NCBI RefSeq assembly: GCF_904846285.1 | Contig: NZ_CAJHAD010000002.1 | Coordinates: 1-64,000, forward strand | Direction: 5' to 3' | Origin: Psychrobacter immobilis | GTDB lineage: Bacteria; Pseudomonadota; Gammaproteobacteria; Pseudomonadales; Moraxellaceae | Length of the DNA: 64,000 nucleotides | Translations under genes and position numbers: made by a program | The notes under the pieces: generated by a model | What the model was told of the DNA's origin: nothing | Seen by the model: only the letters and a program-made list of their open reading frames with translations | Database searches by the model: none | Part shown: in pieces, positions 44,276 to 55,107 of the stretch | Layout: each line of letters begins with the position of its first letter | How positions within the stretch are numbered: the stretch's first letter is position 1

Positions 44276-44638
44276 ATGACTACTGTTTTAGTCATTGACG
44301 ACTCACCATCTGAGATGGCGAAATTTCGCGACATGCTTTCTAAAAATAACTATCAAGTATTAGAAGCAACAAATGGTGAGCAAGGCTGTCAGATGGCCGT
44401 TGATCATCTACCAGATGTCATCTTGATGGACGTAGTGATGCCTGAAATGAACGGTTTTCAGGCAACTCGTAAGATTACACGTGGTAAAACGACCGCTCAT
44501 ATTCCTATTATTATGATTAGTACCAAAAATCAAGAAACGGATCGAGTATGGGGTAAGCGTCAAGGTGCTAAAGAATATATTACCAAACCGATTGATGAAA
44601 GTGGTCTGGTCCAGATAATTCGTAAAGTAATGGGGTAG
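44276..44638 (+). CDS. pilH: Twitching motility response regulator PilH
   Basis: A 120-residue single receiver. Acidic pair in LVIDDSPSEMAKF, phospho-Asp52 in ILMDVVMPEMNGF, and KRQGAKEYITKPIDES. In Pseudomonas, PilH counteracts or drains PilG signalling. AAGGA lies 7 bases before the ATG. It is followed after 3 bases by pilI. Confidence 0.95.
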   Translation: MTTVLVIDDSPSEMAKFRDMLSKNNYQVLEATNGEQGCQMAVDHLPDVILMDVVMPEMNGFQATRKITRGKTTAHIPIIMISTKNQETDRVWGKRQGAKEYITKPIDESGLVQIIRKVMG

Positions 44639-44641
44639 CTT

Positions 44642-45172
44642 GTGGCATCCAAAGGATTTATTGAGCTGCTGCGCATAGCAGACTTAGCCCGCGCGCGCAA
44701 AAGTGGTCGCCGCGGCGGCAAAGAGTTTGATTGGCAAGGGGTCGTATTTGAGATCGGTGGTCAGCGTTTAGTAGCGCCAATGGGCCAAGTATCAGAAATA
44801 TTGACTATGCCAGAATATACCAGCTTGCCCTTAGTAAAGCCTTGGATGCTTGGTATCGCCAATATTCGTGGGCGCTTGTTACCTTTAACCGATTTGTCGC
44901 GGTTTTTACAAGTACCTAGTCAGTTATCGCAAATGGCACAACGTAAAGTCATTGTTATTGACCATGACAATATGTTTTCAGGATTGCTGGTAGACAAGGT
45001 GCTAGGTATTGAGCAGTTTACGCAAGATCAATACCGTCCAGAAGCGCTTGAGTCTAGCTCACCATTTGCACCTTATAATCATGGTAAATTTTTTAAAGAT
45101 GAGCAGGATTGGTATGTGTTTATGCCAAGTTTATTGGCACAGGATCTGCAATATACCGATGCCGCAATATAA
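44642..45172 (+). CDS. pilI: CheW-like adaptor PilI
   Basis: A 176-residue CheW domain: VVFEIGGQRLVAPMGQVSEI, MLGIANIRGRLLPLTDLSRF, KVIVIDHDNMFSGLLVDKVLG. It links the receptor PilJ to the kinase ChpA. The start is a GTG three bases after the pilH stop, with no strong ribosome-binding site, so translational coupling is likely. A 265-base gap with an inverted repeat follows. Confidence 0.93.
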   Translation: MASKGFIELLRIADLARARKSGRRGGKEFDWQGVVFEIGGQRLVAPMGQVSEILTMPEYTSLPLVKPWMLGIANIRGRLLPLTDLSRFLQVPSQLSQMAQRKVIVIDHDNMFSGLLVDKVLGIEQFTQDQYRPEALESSSPFAPYNHGKFFKDEQDWYVFMPSLLAQDLQYTDAAI

Positions 45173-45245
45173 TAGTTTTTAGTACCTAACTGTTTTTGCT
45201 ACCTAATTTTTTTAAAAAATATCTTTTTTTAGTAAATATATAAAC

Positions 45246-45286
45246 TTTAACAAACATCCATTTTAATCATCGGCTTGTTTGTTAAA
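45246..45286. repeat. 11-bp inverted repeat between pilI and pilJ
   Basis: TTTAACAAACA at 45246-45256 pairs with 45276-45286 across 19 bases. It could be a regulatory hairpin in the leader of pilJ. Confidence 0.7.
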
Positions 45287-45438
45287 AGGCTGATAGAAGA
45301 AAGCAACAAAGGCTGGCATGATTCGATGATATGTCAGCATTCATACAGGCTTTGCGAATCACTGTTGTTTTGATGACAATATGATTTCAGAGTCAGTCAC
45401 GATAAGACTTTGACGATTGTTTGAAAGGAATAGGCACG

Positions 45439-46860
45439 ATGAGTGATGTTATAAACAACCCTGTAGCTAGTACGAATAAAACAACGACAGATGCTAATAG
45501 TAAATGGAAGCTGTTATTAGGGCTTTGTGCTTTAGTGAGCGTGGCTTGTCTGTTTTGGCTGGTCAATTCCTTGTCATCGGTCAGTCAATATTTAGCCAAT
45601 TTTAATCAATCAGTCATATTACCGGTGATTGTCTTTGTTGTAGGTGTGCTGGGCATTTTATTTGCTTTATACCAATTACTAAAACAACGAGGCGGCTCAG
45701 AACGTTTACTGATTGAAAAAGAGACTTTGCGTCGTCGCCAAGAAGCGGAAGCAGAATCTGAGCGTGCGCGCCAAATTCAAGAAGAGAATGAGCGTAACCA
45801 GATTGCAATTTTGCGTCTATTGGATGAGTTGGGCGATTTAGCAGATGGTGATTTGACGGTGAATGCAACCGTATCAGAAGATTTTACCGGCGCGATTGCT
45901 GACTCTGTTAACTTCGCAATTGACCAATTACGCCAACTGGTACTGGTTATTAACAGCACGGCTGATCGCGTATCGCAGTCTTCAGAGCAAACGCAGATGA
46001 ATGCGGTTGAGCTTGCTGAAGCATCGGAGCACCAAGCACAAGAAATTGCTGGGGTATCAGCTGCTATTAATGAGATGACGGTATCAATTGACCAAGTTTC
46101 AAACAACGCCTCAGAATCGGCAACGGTTGCACAGCGTTCAGTTGCCATTGCTTATAACGGTGCAGAAGTTGTACAGCGCTCAATTGAAGGTATGAACGTT
46201 ATTCGTGATCAGATTCAAGAGACGTCAAAACGTATCAAACGCTTGGGCGAATCTTCGCAAGAGATTGGTGATATCGTTGGTCTGATTAACGATATTGCTG
46301 ACCAAACCAACGTTTTGGCATTGAACGCGGCGATTCAGGCATCGATGGCAGGGGAAGCGGGTCGAGGCTTTGCGGTTGTTGCGGACGAAGTTCAGCGTCT
46401 AGCTGAGCGTTCAGCAAATGCGACTAAGCAGATTGAAACCTTAGTAAAAACCATTCAAGCAGATACCAGTGAAGCGGTCATGTCGATGGAATCAACGACT
46501 TCTGAGGTGGTACGTGGTGCCCGTTTGGCAAAAGATGCCGGTGAAGCACTAGAAGAGGTGCAAACTGTTTCTAATACTTTGGCAGACCTGATTCAAAACA
46601 TCTCCAACGCGGCTATGCAACAGGCAGAGTCTGCAGGTCATATTTCGCATACGATGAATATCATTCAAGATATTACCTCGCAAACCTCATCAGGTTCGAT
46701 GGCGACAGCTCGCTCTATTGGTGAGCTCAGTGAAATGGCGGCTGCACTACAAGAGTCGGTAACAGGCTTCAAGATTTCTAATGATGACGAGCAGTTGGAA
46801 CAAGAACAGAATGACGATGAGTATGTAGATATTGATGAAAGAGTCTCAGATAGCATTTAA
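45439..46860 (+). CDS. pilJ: Methyl-accepting chemoreceptor PilJ, short form
   Basis: A 473-residue receptor. Two membrane segments (about 23-43 and 59-81) are joined by only about 15 periplasmic residues. Then come a HAMP-like region ([17 protein letters not shown]) and the signalling hairpin tip [37 protein letters not shown], split here at about residues 282-318. Pseudomonas PilJ is about 680 residues with a large periplasmic part; that part is missing here. Start ATG 45439 has AAAGGA 9 bases upstream. The C-terminus is acidic. Confidence 0.93.
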   Translation: MSDVINNPVASTNKTTTDANSKWKLLLGLCALVSVACLFWLVNSLSSVSQYLANFNQSVILPVIVFVVGVLGILFALYQLLKQRGGSERLLIEKETLRRRQEAEAESERARQIQEENERNQIAILRLLDELGDLADGDLTVNATVSEDFTGAIADSVNFAIDQLRQLVLVINSTADRVSQSSEQTQMNAVELAEASEHQAQEIAGVSAAINEMTVSIDQVSNNASESATVAQRSVAIAYNGAEVVQRSIEGMNVIRDQIQETSKRIKRLGESSQEIGDIVGLINDIADQTNVLALNAAIQASMAGEAGRGFAVVADEVQRLAERSANATKQIETLVKTIQADTSEAVMSMESTTSEVVRGARLAKDAGEALEEVQTVSNTLADLIQNISNAAMQQAESAGHISHTMNIIQDITSQTSSGSMATARSIGELSEMAAALQESVTGFKISNDDEQLEQEQNDDEYVDIDERVSDSI

Positions 46861-46977
46861 AAGCAATTTTCTATGTAATTAACCGCTCTTAATTTATGAT
46901 TTTTATATTGAAATGTTAACCAAATAGTTGCTCTAGTCGTTATCTTACTTAGGGCAACTCTATTAATAGCAGGTCAC

Positions 46978-47979
46978 ATGAATAATCATATTAAAAAATT
47001 CAGTCCTATCCTTCATAAAGCTGACGCTCTAGCAGCAGAGGCTTTAAAAGATAATGCTGCTTTTGATACCGAGCAATGGCAACGTTATATAGAGCAAGAG
47101 ATTGGCTTCATATTACCGAATGTCCAGCGTAGATGGTTGATCAATGCCATCACGCAAACAGCAGTAGATTATGGTTTGACTATCATACAGCTGTGGAATC
47201 AGTTGCCCATTAATTTTGAGCTGCGTCAGCAATTATTGGATAAAGTGCTGATTCATGAAAGTCGCTTTTTTCGCCATCAACCTTCTATCGAGTTTGTCAC
47301 TGATTATGCTTTGCAGTATCAGAGGCAGCAGCTAATTGATGATAGTGTCAGTAGTCATACTGCTACAGGACTTGCTAATATTAGCGATGATATCCGCGCT
47401 GATGAGTCGTTTCGTATTTGGAGCGTCGGCTGTGCTAGCGGGCAAGAAACTTGGTCGCTGGCAATGAGTTTGGCTGCAAAGCAGCTGACCAATTACAGCA
47501 TATTAGGTACTGATGTCAGTGAGCAGGCATTAAAAAAAGCCCGCTTAGGGCAGTATGAACAAAAGCAGCGAGATTTAATTCCCTCACAATGTCAGCAGTT
47601 TATCCAACCATTGCATCCAGTAAGCGGGGTTGAAAAATTATATTTTTCTCCTGTGGCTACTAAAAAAACGATGGAAAACAGTGCTCTTACAAACTGGCAG
47701 GTGATGCCAGCTTTAAAACAGCATGTGCGCTTTGCTTTGCACAACATTATTGATAAAACCCCACCAACGCCGCATTTACAACAAGTGGTTGTCTGCCAAA
47801 ATATGCTCCTCTATTTTCGTAAGTTTGATCAGCGCGATATTTTGGCACGGCTATCAGAACAGTGTGCGCTAGGTGGTTATATTATATTGGCTCCAGGTGA
47901 GGCGTTATTTTGGCGTCCTTCAAACATGCGCCGTATTGCGCACCCACAGATTAATGCGTGGCAAAAAATCAGTGCCTAA
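46978..47979 (+). CDS. pilK: CheR-type methyltransferase PilK
   Basis: A 333-residue SAM-dependent glutamate methyltransferase. Motifs: LIHESRFFRHQPS, the SAM loop WSVGCASGQETWSLA near residue 149, GTDVSEQALKKAR near 181, and VVCQNMLLYF near 270. It would methylate PilJ and tune receptor output. It lies between pilJ and chpA, as in Pseudomonas. Confidence 0.92.
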   Translation: MNNHIKKFSPILHKADALAAEALKDNAAFDTEQWQRYIEQEIGFILPNVQRRWLINAITQTAVDYGLTIIQLWNQLPINFELRQQLLDKVLIHESRFFRHQPSIEFVTDYALQYQRQQLIDDSVSSHTATGLANISDDIRADESFRIWSVGCASGQETWSLAMSLAAKQLTNYSILGTDVSEQALKKARLGQYEQKQRDLIPSQCQQFIQPLHPVSGVEKLYFSPVATKKTMENSALTNWQVMPALKQHVRFALHNIIDKTPPTPHLQQVVVCQNMLLYFRKFDQRDILARLSEQCALGGYIILAPGEALFWRPSNMRRIAHPQINAWQKISA

Positions 47980-48009
47980 ATTAACGCCTAGACGAGTTAG
48001 GATACATCT

Positions 48010-51000
48010 ATGAAGAACCAGCCCAATGACATGGTGACGTTTGAGTGGTTATTACCACTGTTTAATCAGCAATTATCACAAGTAGTTGATGGCTGGCAAT
48101 TAGGTGAAAAAAGCGCTGATTATGAAGAGATAGCAACAAGCTATCATCAGATTGGTGGCGCTTTAACCATGATTAACTTGCCTGCCTTGGCAAGCTTAGC
48201 CAACAAGCTAAGTTTGTTAACAGCAGCGGGTCGTTTTGATTCAAAAGCAGACCTTAAACATAACCCTGAAATAGGTGTTGAAGCTAGATTTGGTACAGAT
48301 ACAAGCCGTATCGCTCAGATGGCTCATCGACTGCTTGCGCGTGAGATTGCCTACTACGCGCGTACAGGTGGGTACCATACTGTTTTGGTCAATAAAGTCT
48401 CGTCGCAGTTAACACAAGTCTTAACCCACTTTAATATAGCGACGGATCATCTTGCATTGCTGCACGCTGAAGATGAGCATTCTACTAGCGCTCTAGATAA
48501 CGAATACCTTGATATTCACCTACCTGCTATTACAGCAACAGCGAATTTAGACCGTGAGCAATATCAGCAATTGTTATTGGTTTGGCGTCAGAAAGTACAG
48601 GCATTGCTAGCAGCTAACAGCAATACTTCTTCGATATTGGCTGTTTTAGAAAAGGTCAGCCGCTATTTATGGCAAACCACAGCAGATGCAGATTTACAGC
48701 GTCTTTGGTATTTGACTGAAACTTGGCTACATGACCTAGCCCATAATGATAGCCCGTTACCTAAGCATTATGCTGGGTTATTAAGCCAGTTAGATACGCT
48801 GATAGAGTACTGCGCGCATCAAAATCAGATAGCGAGCAGTGTTATTAATAACTCAATAGAAAATATTTTTATTGAGTTAAGTAGCCTTGTTACTAATAGT
48901 GAACAGTCTCAAGCTATCCTGCATAACGTGTCGCAGTTAGATACGGAGTCACGTTTTTTACCTCGCGTATTAAGTAATATTGAAACCCTTATCTTTAACC
49001 TTGATAAACCTCATACTCTATTACAACCGCTACAAAAAATAAGCAGTCAACTTGAGAGTCGCGGTTGGACACTGTTTGCGTCACAGGCTAGCTCAATCCT
49101 AACTGATATAAAACAAAGCTTATCTGCAGAAGCCGCATCAACGCAAGAACATACGCAAGAATATACACAGCAACAGGGGCAAATTGAGCGTCGCCTCCAA
49201 GAGTTATACGATGCTATCTACAATACCGAGCAAGTTATTGCTAGTAAGATAGGAAATGCTGCTTCTTATACTTCTTTTTCTGGAGTTGTTGCTAAGAGTG
49301 ATTTTTCTAGTGTCGAAGATGGCTTACAAGCAGAAACTAGCCGCCAAATTAATGCCAGTGATAAAGAGCTGCGCGAGTTACGTATTGCGGTCGAAGACCT
49401 TAAACAAGGCTTTAGTGATTATATTCAACGTCAGCAACTAGAGCTATTATTAAACTCGGCAGATTTCACTAAAATCAGCCAAGCATTTGATAGTATGGGA
49501 TTGCCAGAAATTGGTCAAGCGACAGATAAAATAGCCGATATATTTGAACAATTAAGCACCCATAAGATTAACGTGCTCAGCTGGGATGTCACTGAATCGC
49601 TGGCGGAGGGTTTGACTTCTATTGAGTTATTACTCGATTATTTGGCGCAGCAAGTGCAAGTTTTCGATCAATCCTTATTAGAACAAGCAAATACCTATAT
49701 TGATAAAGCGAATACATTGCTTAGTGGCTATATCGACGCGCCTGAAACGATTAATGATACTTTTTTGACCCAGAGACTGGCTGCAAATGATGTACTGCGC
49801 TACGACGATAGCGGTGAAATTGCTCCTATTATCAATGATGACGGTGTTATTGACTCAGTTTCAGAAACTGAGGTTAATAGCGATGATAATGATAACGCCA
49901 ATAATCTTAATGACTCTAGTAGCAATGATAAAACAGAAAGCGCTGTTTTGTTAAATGCTCGTAGCCAGCTTAAGCCTGATAACTTTGATATCGATGAAGA
50001 TATTCGTGAGATTTTTATTGAAGAGGTTACAGAGGTTGTTGCTGATTTGGAAGACTTCTTACCAATTTGGCAGCAAGATGCGCAAGATTTGACGCCATTA
50101 ACAGAAGTACGCAGAGGCTTCCATACCTTGAAAGGTTCAGGGCGTATGGTTGGCGCTTTTAGCATCAGTGAGATGGCATGGTCTATTGAAAACCTGCTTA
50201 ATCGTTTGCTAGACAAAACACTGCCAGTGACCGATGAAGTCTTCGAACTGGTCATAGAAACCACCAAACGTCTACCAATGATGCTGAGTGACTTTGAAGC
50301 ACAGAAATCACCAAGCTTTGATCCTGCGATTACGCTTGTACAAAGCAATAATTTAATGAGCCAGCAACCTATTAATACGGGGTTAGAAAAATCTGAAGTA
50401 ATATCTTCTATAGCTGATATTGAGAAAGACAGTTCTTTAATAGAAGAAACTCTATTGTCAGATGAAGCAAGCTTAGACATTGAGGAAATAGATAGCCCAT
50501 TTACAGTTGATGGTTTGAACCACGCTGTGCAAGATCCTGAAAAAAATATTTCTAACTCATTAATAGAGTTAGAAATACCTGCTGCATTGCAACCATTTAT
50601 GTCAGCAGCCCAGCCGTTGCCGATAGATGCCGACGATGCCGATCCTGATATTAAAGAGATATTTTTAGAAGAAGCCAATGAGGTCTTAGAGGAAATCGTT
50701 CCTTTATATGAGCATTGGCAGCTTACTCCTGATGACTTAACCCAGTTAACTGATATTCGTCGCGGTTTCCATACCTTAAAAGGTTCGGGACGTATGGTCG
50801 GCGCTAATACCAGTGCTGAGCTGGCGTGGTCGACAGAAAATATGCTTAACCGTATTTTAGACAATAGCATTACAGCTTCGACTGATATCCAGCAGCTGAT
50901 TGGCGATGTATTAGCCGCTTATCCTATATTGTTAACTACCTTTGAAAATAACAGCCAAGATTACCCCGCTATCATGCCGTTATGGGTCGCGTGTGCTCAG

Positions 51001-54000
51001 GCTTATAGCAAGCAGCTTGGTGATGAGTTCAGTTATCCTGCGTTGTACCAACAATTACTAAGCAATCCTGCACAGTCTTCTGAACCAAGTACAAATCAAA
51101 GTGCTCAGGATGGTTTTGCGGATGAGAGCAATGCTGACCACAGTAATGTTGAGAATCTCGATAAAACCGATAGCACCAATAAAATTGACAGCATGTTGCA
51201 AACCATTCATTCAGTAAATGAAAAAATGGCAGAAGCCCCGATTGTTTTGACGCCACAAACTGAAGAAGAACAAGCCTTTTTTGATATTTTCATTGAAGAA
51301 GCAGAAGAGTTGTTAGAAAGTATTAACGACTTTGTTATTCGTCATCAGGATGAGCCTTTTGTTGCGGTGAGTGATGAGATTGTGCGGGCGTTTCATACTT
51401 TAAGGGCAGCGTCTGGCTCTAGCGCATTGACAGCGATTAGTGATGTTGGCGCGACGATAGAGCAAAGTTTAGAGCAGCTACAGCAGCAAGATACGCCAAT
51501 GAATGCACAGCATTTAAAAGCCCTTGCTCAGTCTGTGACGCTTATTGAGGGCTATTTAGATAATTATAAACTGGATAATGATAAGCAAAATGTTCAAGAG
51601 CAGGATGTTTCGTTAGAGGATATGCAAAGTCAGCAAGACATCGCCTCTTTGCAAGCCATACTTGGTGAGCAGTATGTCATCAACGATCATGAGACAACAG
51701 CTGATGGTAAGCCAACGATAAACCAATTGTTGGATGATAATATCAATGAATTGCTAGATGCGGAATGGCAGCTAGAAGCCGCTTTTAATAATCCACAAAG
51801 CGAGCAAGTTAAAGCTTATATAGCGCAGCAAATTTCACAAATAAAACATTTAACCAGCAAGACCCAAGATTTCCCGAAATTTACCACCATTCTCAACGAC
51901 CTGGGTAGTGCTTATGCTTATTTAAGTCATCATTCTGAAAAGTCTGGTGATAGTGATATCCAAGCTGTCTTACTCGCGGGACATGCGCAGTTAGTCGGTT
52001 TATTTGATGCTTTAGCGGGTAGCACCTCGTTAAAAATTGATGAGCAAGTGCTACAGCAATTACAAAGTATTTCTCAAGGCGACGACAATACTGATGAAGT
52101 GGTTATTAAAGATCTAGACATTCATACGGATTCAGAGGCTAATGCTAGCGTACAGAGTATCGCTGCATCAGAGCTTGAGCTTGAGACCATTGATACCGAT
52201 ATTGAGCTGCTAGAAATATTCTTGGAAGAAGCACAAGAGCTTGATGATGCGCTTAATGATAGCTTTAGTAAATGGCGTGCTGACATCAGCAATATTAATA
52301 CTTTAAAAGTCTTACAACGTCACCTACATACCATCAAAGGTGGCGCACGTATGGCAGGTATCCGTAGTATTGGTGACCTGACCCATGAGGCTGAAAATAT
52401 TTATGAAGCATTTGTAGAAAGAAGACGAGTGCCAACTGCGCAGTGGCTTGAGATTATGCAAGTCGTACAAGACACGCTGTCATTGCAAGTAGCACACATT
52501 GTCCGCTATCAACAATCGTTTCTTGCGCCTGAGCTGATTGAGCAGCTGCAGCAATTTGAAAAGGCAGCCGCACTTCCAGAGATCGTAAAACTTATTGTGC
52601 CGATGCCAAAAAATCATGTTGAGGCTGACACGAAAATACTGGCCGATGAGTATACCTATCGTATAGAAAAAACCACAGATAGCTTAAGTCTAGATAGAAT
52701 CATTCAGCAATCATGGGCAAATGGCTTACCAGATCCTGATATCGTGGAGGTATTCTTAGAAGAAGCAGAAGCACTGACCAACCGTAACGAATACCTGCAG
52801 CTATTCTTAAGTGATGCGGGCGATATGGTCGCATTACAGGCGCTACAGCGTGACTTACACACTCTGAAAGGTGGCGCACGTATGGTTACTGCAAGTGGTA
52901 TTGCGAATCTTGCCCATGAAATGGAATCTGTTTATACCGACTTTGTCGATCGTCGCCGTCCTGCTACCAAAAAAGTCTTAGAGCTTTTGGTTGCTTGTCA
53001 TGATTGGCTGGCAGATGCCGTGTTCATTTTATCGCAGCAGGTGAATCCTCCAACCCCTGATTTATTGATTGAAGCATTACAGCAGTTTAGTAAAAATCCA
53101 GATAGTTTAAAGCAAATACCAAAAGAGTCATTGCAACCGCAGCGTGACGCCATTCTTCTGGCGAAAGAAAAGCAAGAATCGACCTATATTCAAAAGGATA
53201 TTAGTGAGATGCCACTGATGGTGGCTGATACTGCTGAGCAAGAACAAAACACCAATAATAATGAGATGATTCGTATCTCAGGTGGCCTGATTGAACACAT
53301 GATTAATCTATCGGGCGAGTCGGCGATTAACCGTGCGCGTATCGATATGGGCATGAGTAGCTTGACCAATAGTATTGAAGAGATGGGCATGACCGTACAA
53401 CGTTTGGCGGATCAGTTACGCCGAATGGAGATTGAGCTTGAAGCGCAGATTTTATCGCAAATTGATGACGAATTGGTCAATCATGAAGGCTTTGATCCTC
53501 TAGAGATGGATCAGTATTCTTCGTTGAATCAGTTGTCAAAATCCTTGACAGAATCGGCGTCGGATTTAGTAGACATTAACAATACTTTATTAGAAAAAAC
53601 GCGAGATAGTGAAAGTCTGTTGCTACAGCTATCGCGCACGCAAACTGAGCTGCAAGATGGCTTAATGAACTCGCGTATGGTGCCATTTACCCGTCTAACG
53701 CCAAGGCTTGAGCGTATCGTACGTCAGACGGCCAACGAGTTGAATAAGTCGGTTGAACTAAAGATTATCAATGCTGATGATGAAATGGATAGAACCATTT
53801 TAGAGCGCATTACCTCGCCGCTTGAGCACATGTTACGTAATGCTGTCGATCACGGGATTGAAACGGTTGCAACGCGCCTAGAGGCGGGCAAAGAGCGTAG
53901 TGGAAAAATTACTTTAGAGGTACTGCGCGAAGGTAGTGAAATCATCATTCAATTAACCGATGATGGGCGCGGAATTGATGTAGAGGCGGTACGTGATAAA

Positions 54001-55107
54001 GCTGTTTCTCAAGGTTTGATTGATGCAGAAGATACCTCGCTAAGCGACCTTGATATCATGCAGTATATTTTTAATGCCGGTTTAACTACCAGTAAGCAAG
54101 TCACGCAAATATCAGGTCGCGGTGTCGGCATGGACGTTGTGATCAGTGAGATTCGTCAGTTAGGTGGGTCAGTATCAGTGGTATCGGAACTTGGTAAAGG
54201 TTCTCGCTTTACGATGCGTGTGCCACTTACCGTTGCCGTCTCTGATGCTTTGATAGTGCGCGCTGCAGACCGTTATTATGCGATACCACTGGTGCAGATT
54301 GAGCGTGTGGTACGTATCAATCCAGAAAAGATTTACGACTATTATCAATCAGGCGCCGCCACGCTTAATTTTGAAGATACAGATTATCGTGTTCGTTATT
54401 TAAATGAGATTTTATCTGGTAATAAGTTAAATGAGCTAGTCGTCAATACCAATACCAGCGTGCCACTTATCATTATCAAAAACCGTAGTGGACAGAATAT
54501 GGCGCTACAGGTCGATCAAATCGCCGGCTCGCGTATTGAAGTGGTGGTAAAACCTTTAGGGCAACAGTTCTCGAATTTATCAGGTATTTCAGCGGCGACC
54601 ATCATGGGTGACGGTTCGGTAATGCTTATCCTTGATTTGATTGCATTGATGCGTAATGCCTCTTTAGTGAAAGAAGTAGTAAAACCTGTGCTTACAGGGC
54701 GTAGTAGCACAGAGGCTAAAGCCACTATCTTAGTGGTCGATGACTCGGTCACGGTACGAAAGGTCACCTCACGTTTCTTGGAGCGTCAAGGTTTCAATGT
54801 GGTACTTGCCAAAGATGGTATCGATGCGCTTGAGATTCTACAAGAGACAACGCCAGACTTGATGCTACTCGATATCGAGATGCCGCGTATGGATGGTTTC
54901 GAAGTCGCAACCCAAGTCCGCCATAATAGACGTTTGCAACATCTGCCTATCATTATGATTACCTCGCGTACGGGTGAAAAACATCGTGAGCGTGCGCTTG
55001 AGATTGGGGTTAATGACTATATGGGCAAGCCTTTCCAAGAAAATCAGCTGCTTAGTAAGATTGAAACCCTATTAGGTAAAGAGGCTAGCTTAGTCAATGA
55101 AGGATAG
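48010..55107 (+). CDS. chpA: Hybrid chemotaxis kinase ChpA with multiple Hpt domains
   Basis: A 2365-residue CheA/CheY hybrid kinase. Hpt-like histidines: His46 (SYHQIGGAL), His705 and His921 (HTLKGSGRMVG), His1129 in a degenerate site (FHTLRAASGSS), His1440 (LHTIKGGARMAG) and His1617 (LHTLKGGARMV). Kinase part: dimerisation near 1753 (ISGGLIEHMINLSGE), N-box LEHMLRNAVDHGIE near 1938, G1 DDGRGID near 1984, G2 SGRGVGMDVV near 2035, a CheW domain, and a receiver from 2238 with Asp2288. It phosphorylates PilG and PilH. TTAGGA lies 7 bases before the ATG. Linkers are acidic and low in complexity. Confidence 0.95.
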   Translation: MKNQPNDMVTFEWLLPLFNQQLSQVVDGWQLGEKSADYEEIATSYHQIGGALTMINLPALASLANKLSLLTAAGRFDSKADLKHNPEIGVEARFGTDTSRIAQMAHRLLAREIAYYARTGGYHTVLVNKVSSQLTQVLTHFNIATDHLALLHAEDEHSTSALDNEYLDIHLPAITATANLDREQYQQLLLVWRQKVQALLAANSNTSSILAVLEKVSRYLWQTTADADLQRLWYLTETWLHDLAHNDSPLPKHYAGLLSQLDTLIEYCAHQNQIASSVINNSIENIFIELSSLVTNSEQSQAILHNVSQLDTESRFLPRVLSNIETLIFNLDKPHTLLQPLQKISSQLESRGWTLFASQASSILTDIKQSLSAEAASTQEHTQEYTQQQGQIERRLQELYDAIYNTEQVIASKIGNAASYTSFSGVVAKSDFSSVEDGLQAETSRQINASDKELRELRIAVEDLKQGFSDYIQRQQLELLLNSADFTKISQAFDSMGLPEIGQATDKIADIFEQLSTHKINVLSWDVTESLAEGLTSIELLLDYLAQQVQVFDQSLLEQANTYIDKANTLLSGYIDAPETINDTFLTQRLAANDVLRYDDSGEIAPIINDDGVIDSVSETEVNSDDNDNANNLNDSSSNDKTESAVLLNARSQLKPDNFDIDEDIREIFIEEVTEVVADLEDFLPIWQQDAQDLTPLTEVRRGFHTLKGSGRMVGAFSISEMAWSIENLLNRLLDKTLPVTDEVFELVIETTKRLPMMLSDFEAQKSPSFDPAITLVQSNNLMSQQPINTGLEKSEVISSIADIEKDSSLIEETLLSDEASLDIEEIDSPFTVDGLNHAVQDPEKNISNSLIELEIPAALQPFMSAAQPLPIDADDADPDIKEIFLEEANEVLEEIVPLYEHWQLTPDDLTQLTDIRRGFHTLKGSGRMVGANTSAELAWSTENMLNRILDNSITASTDIQQLIGDVLAAYPILLTTFENNSQDYPAIMPLWVACAQAYSKQLGDEFSYPALYQQLLSNPAQSSEPSTNQSAQDGFADESNADHSNVENLDKTDSTNKIDSMLQTIHSVNEKMAEAPIVLTPQTEEEQAFFDIFIEEAEELLESINDFVIRHQDEPFVAVSDEIVRAFHTLRAASGSSALTAISDVGATIEQSLEQLQQQDTPMNAQHLKALAQSVTLIEGYLDNYKLDNDKQNVQEQDVSLEDMQSQQDIASLQAILGEQYVINDHETTADGKPTINQLLDDNINELLDAEWQLEAAFNNPQSEQVKAYIAQQISQIKHLTSKTQDFPKFTTILNDLGSAYAYLSHHSEKSGDSDIQAVLLAGHAQLVGLFDALAGSTSLKIDEQVLQQLQSISQGDDNTDEVVIKDLDIHTDSEANASVQSIAASELELETIDTDIELLEIFLEEAQELDDALNDSFSKWRADISNINTLKVLQRHLHTIKGGARMAGIRSIGDLTHEAENIYEAFVERRRVPTAQWLEIMQVVQDTLSLQVAHIVRYQQSFLAPELIEQLQQFEKAAALPEIVKLIVPMPKNHVEADTKILADEYTYRIEKTTDSLSLDRIIQQSWANGLPDPDIVEVFLEEAEALTNRNEYLQLFLSDAGDMVALQALQRDLHTLKGGARMVTASGIANLAHEMESVYTDFVDRRRPATKKVLELLVACHDWLADAVFILSQQVNPPTPDLLIEALQQFSKNPDSLKQIPKESLQPQRDAILLAKEKQESTYIQKDISEMPLMVADTAEQEQNTNNNEMIRISGGLIEHMINLSGESAINRARIDMGMSSLTNSIEEMGMTVQRLADQLRRMEIELEAQILSQIDDELVNHEGFDPLEMDQYSSLNQLSKSLTESASDLVDINNTLLEKTRDSESLLLQLSRTQTELQDGLMNSRMVPFTRLTPRLERIVRQTANELNKSVELKIINADDEMDRTILERITSPLEHMLRNAVDHGIETVATRLEAGKERSGKITLEVLREGSEIIIQLTDDGRGIDVEAVRDKAVSQGLIDAEDTSLSDLDIMQYIFNAGLTTSKQVTQISGRGVGMDVVISEIRQLGGSVSVVSELGKGSRFTMRVPLTVAVSDALIVRAADRYYAIPLVQIERVVRINPEKIYDYYQSGAATLNFEDTDYRVRYLNEILSGNKLNELVVNTNTSVPLIIIKNRSGQNMALQVDQIAGSRIEVVVKPLGQQFSNLSGISAATIMGDGSVMLILDLIALMRNASLVKEVVKPVLTGRSSTEAKATILVVDDSVTVRKVTSRFLERQGFNVVLAKDGIDALEILQETTPDLMLLDIEMPRMDGFEVATQVRHNRRLQHLPIIMITSRTGEKHRERALEIGVNDYMGKPFQENQLLSKIETLLGKEASLVNEG

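Noticed and set aside
49800..50870. Open 356-codon frame on the minus strand
   Set aside because: It lies fully inside chpA, antisense to its Ser/Asp-rich linkers and Hpt domains. Its Ser-rich sequence is what such a shadow would give.
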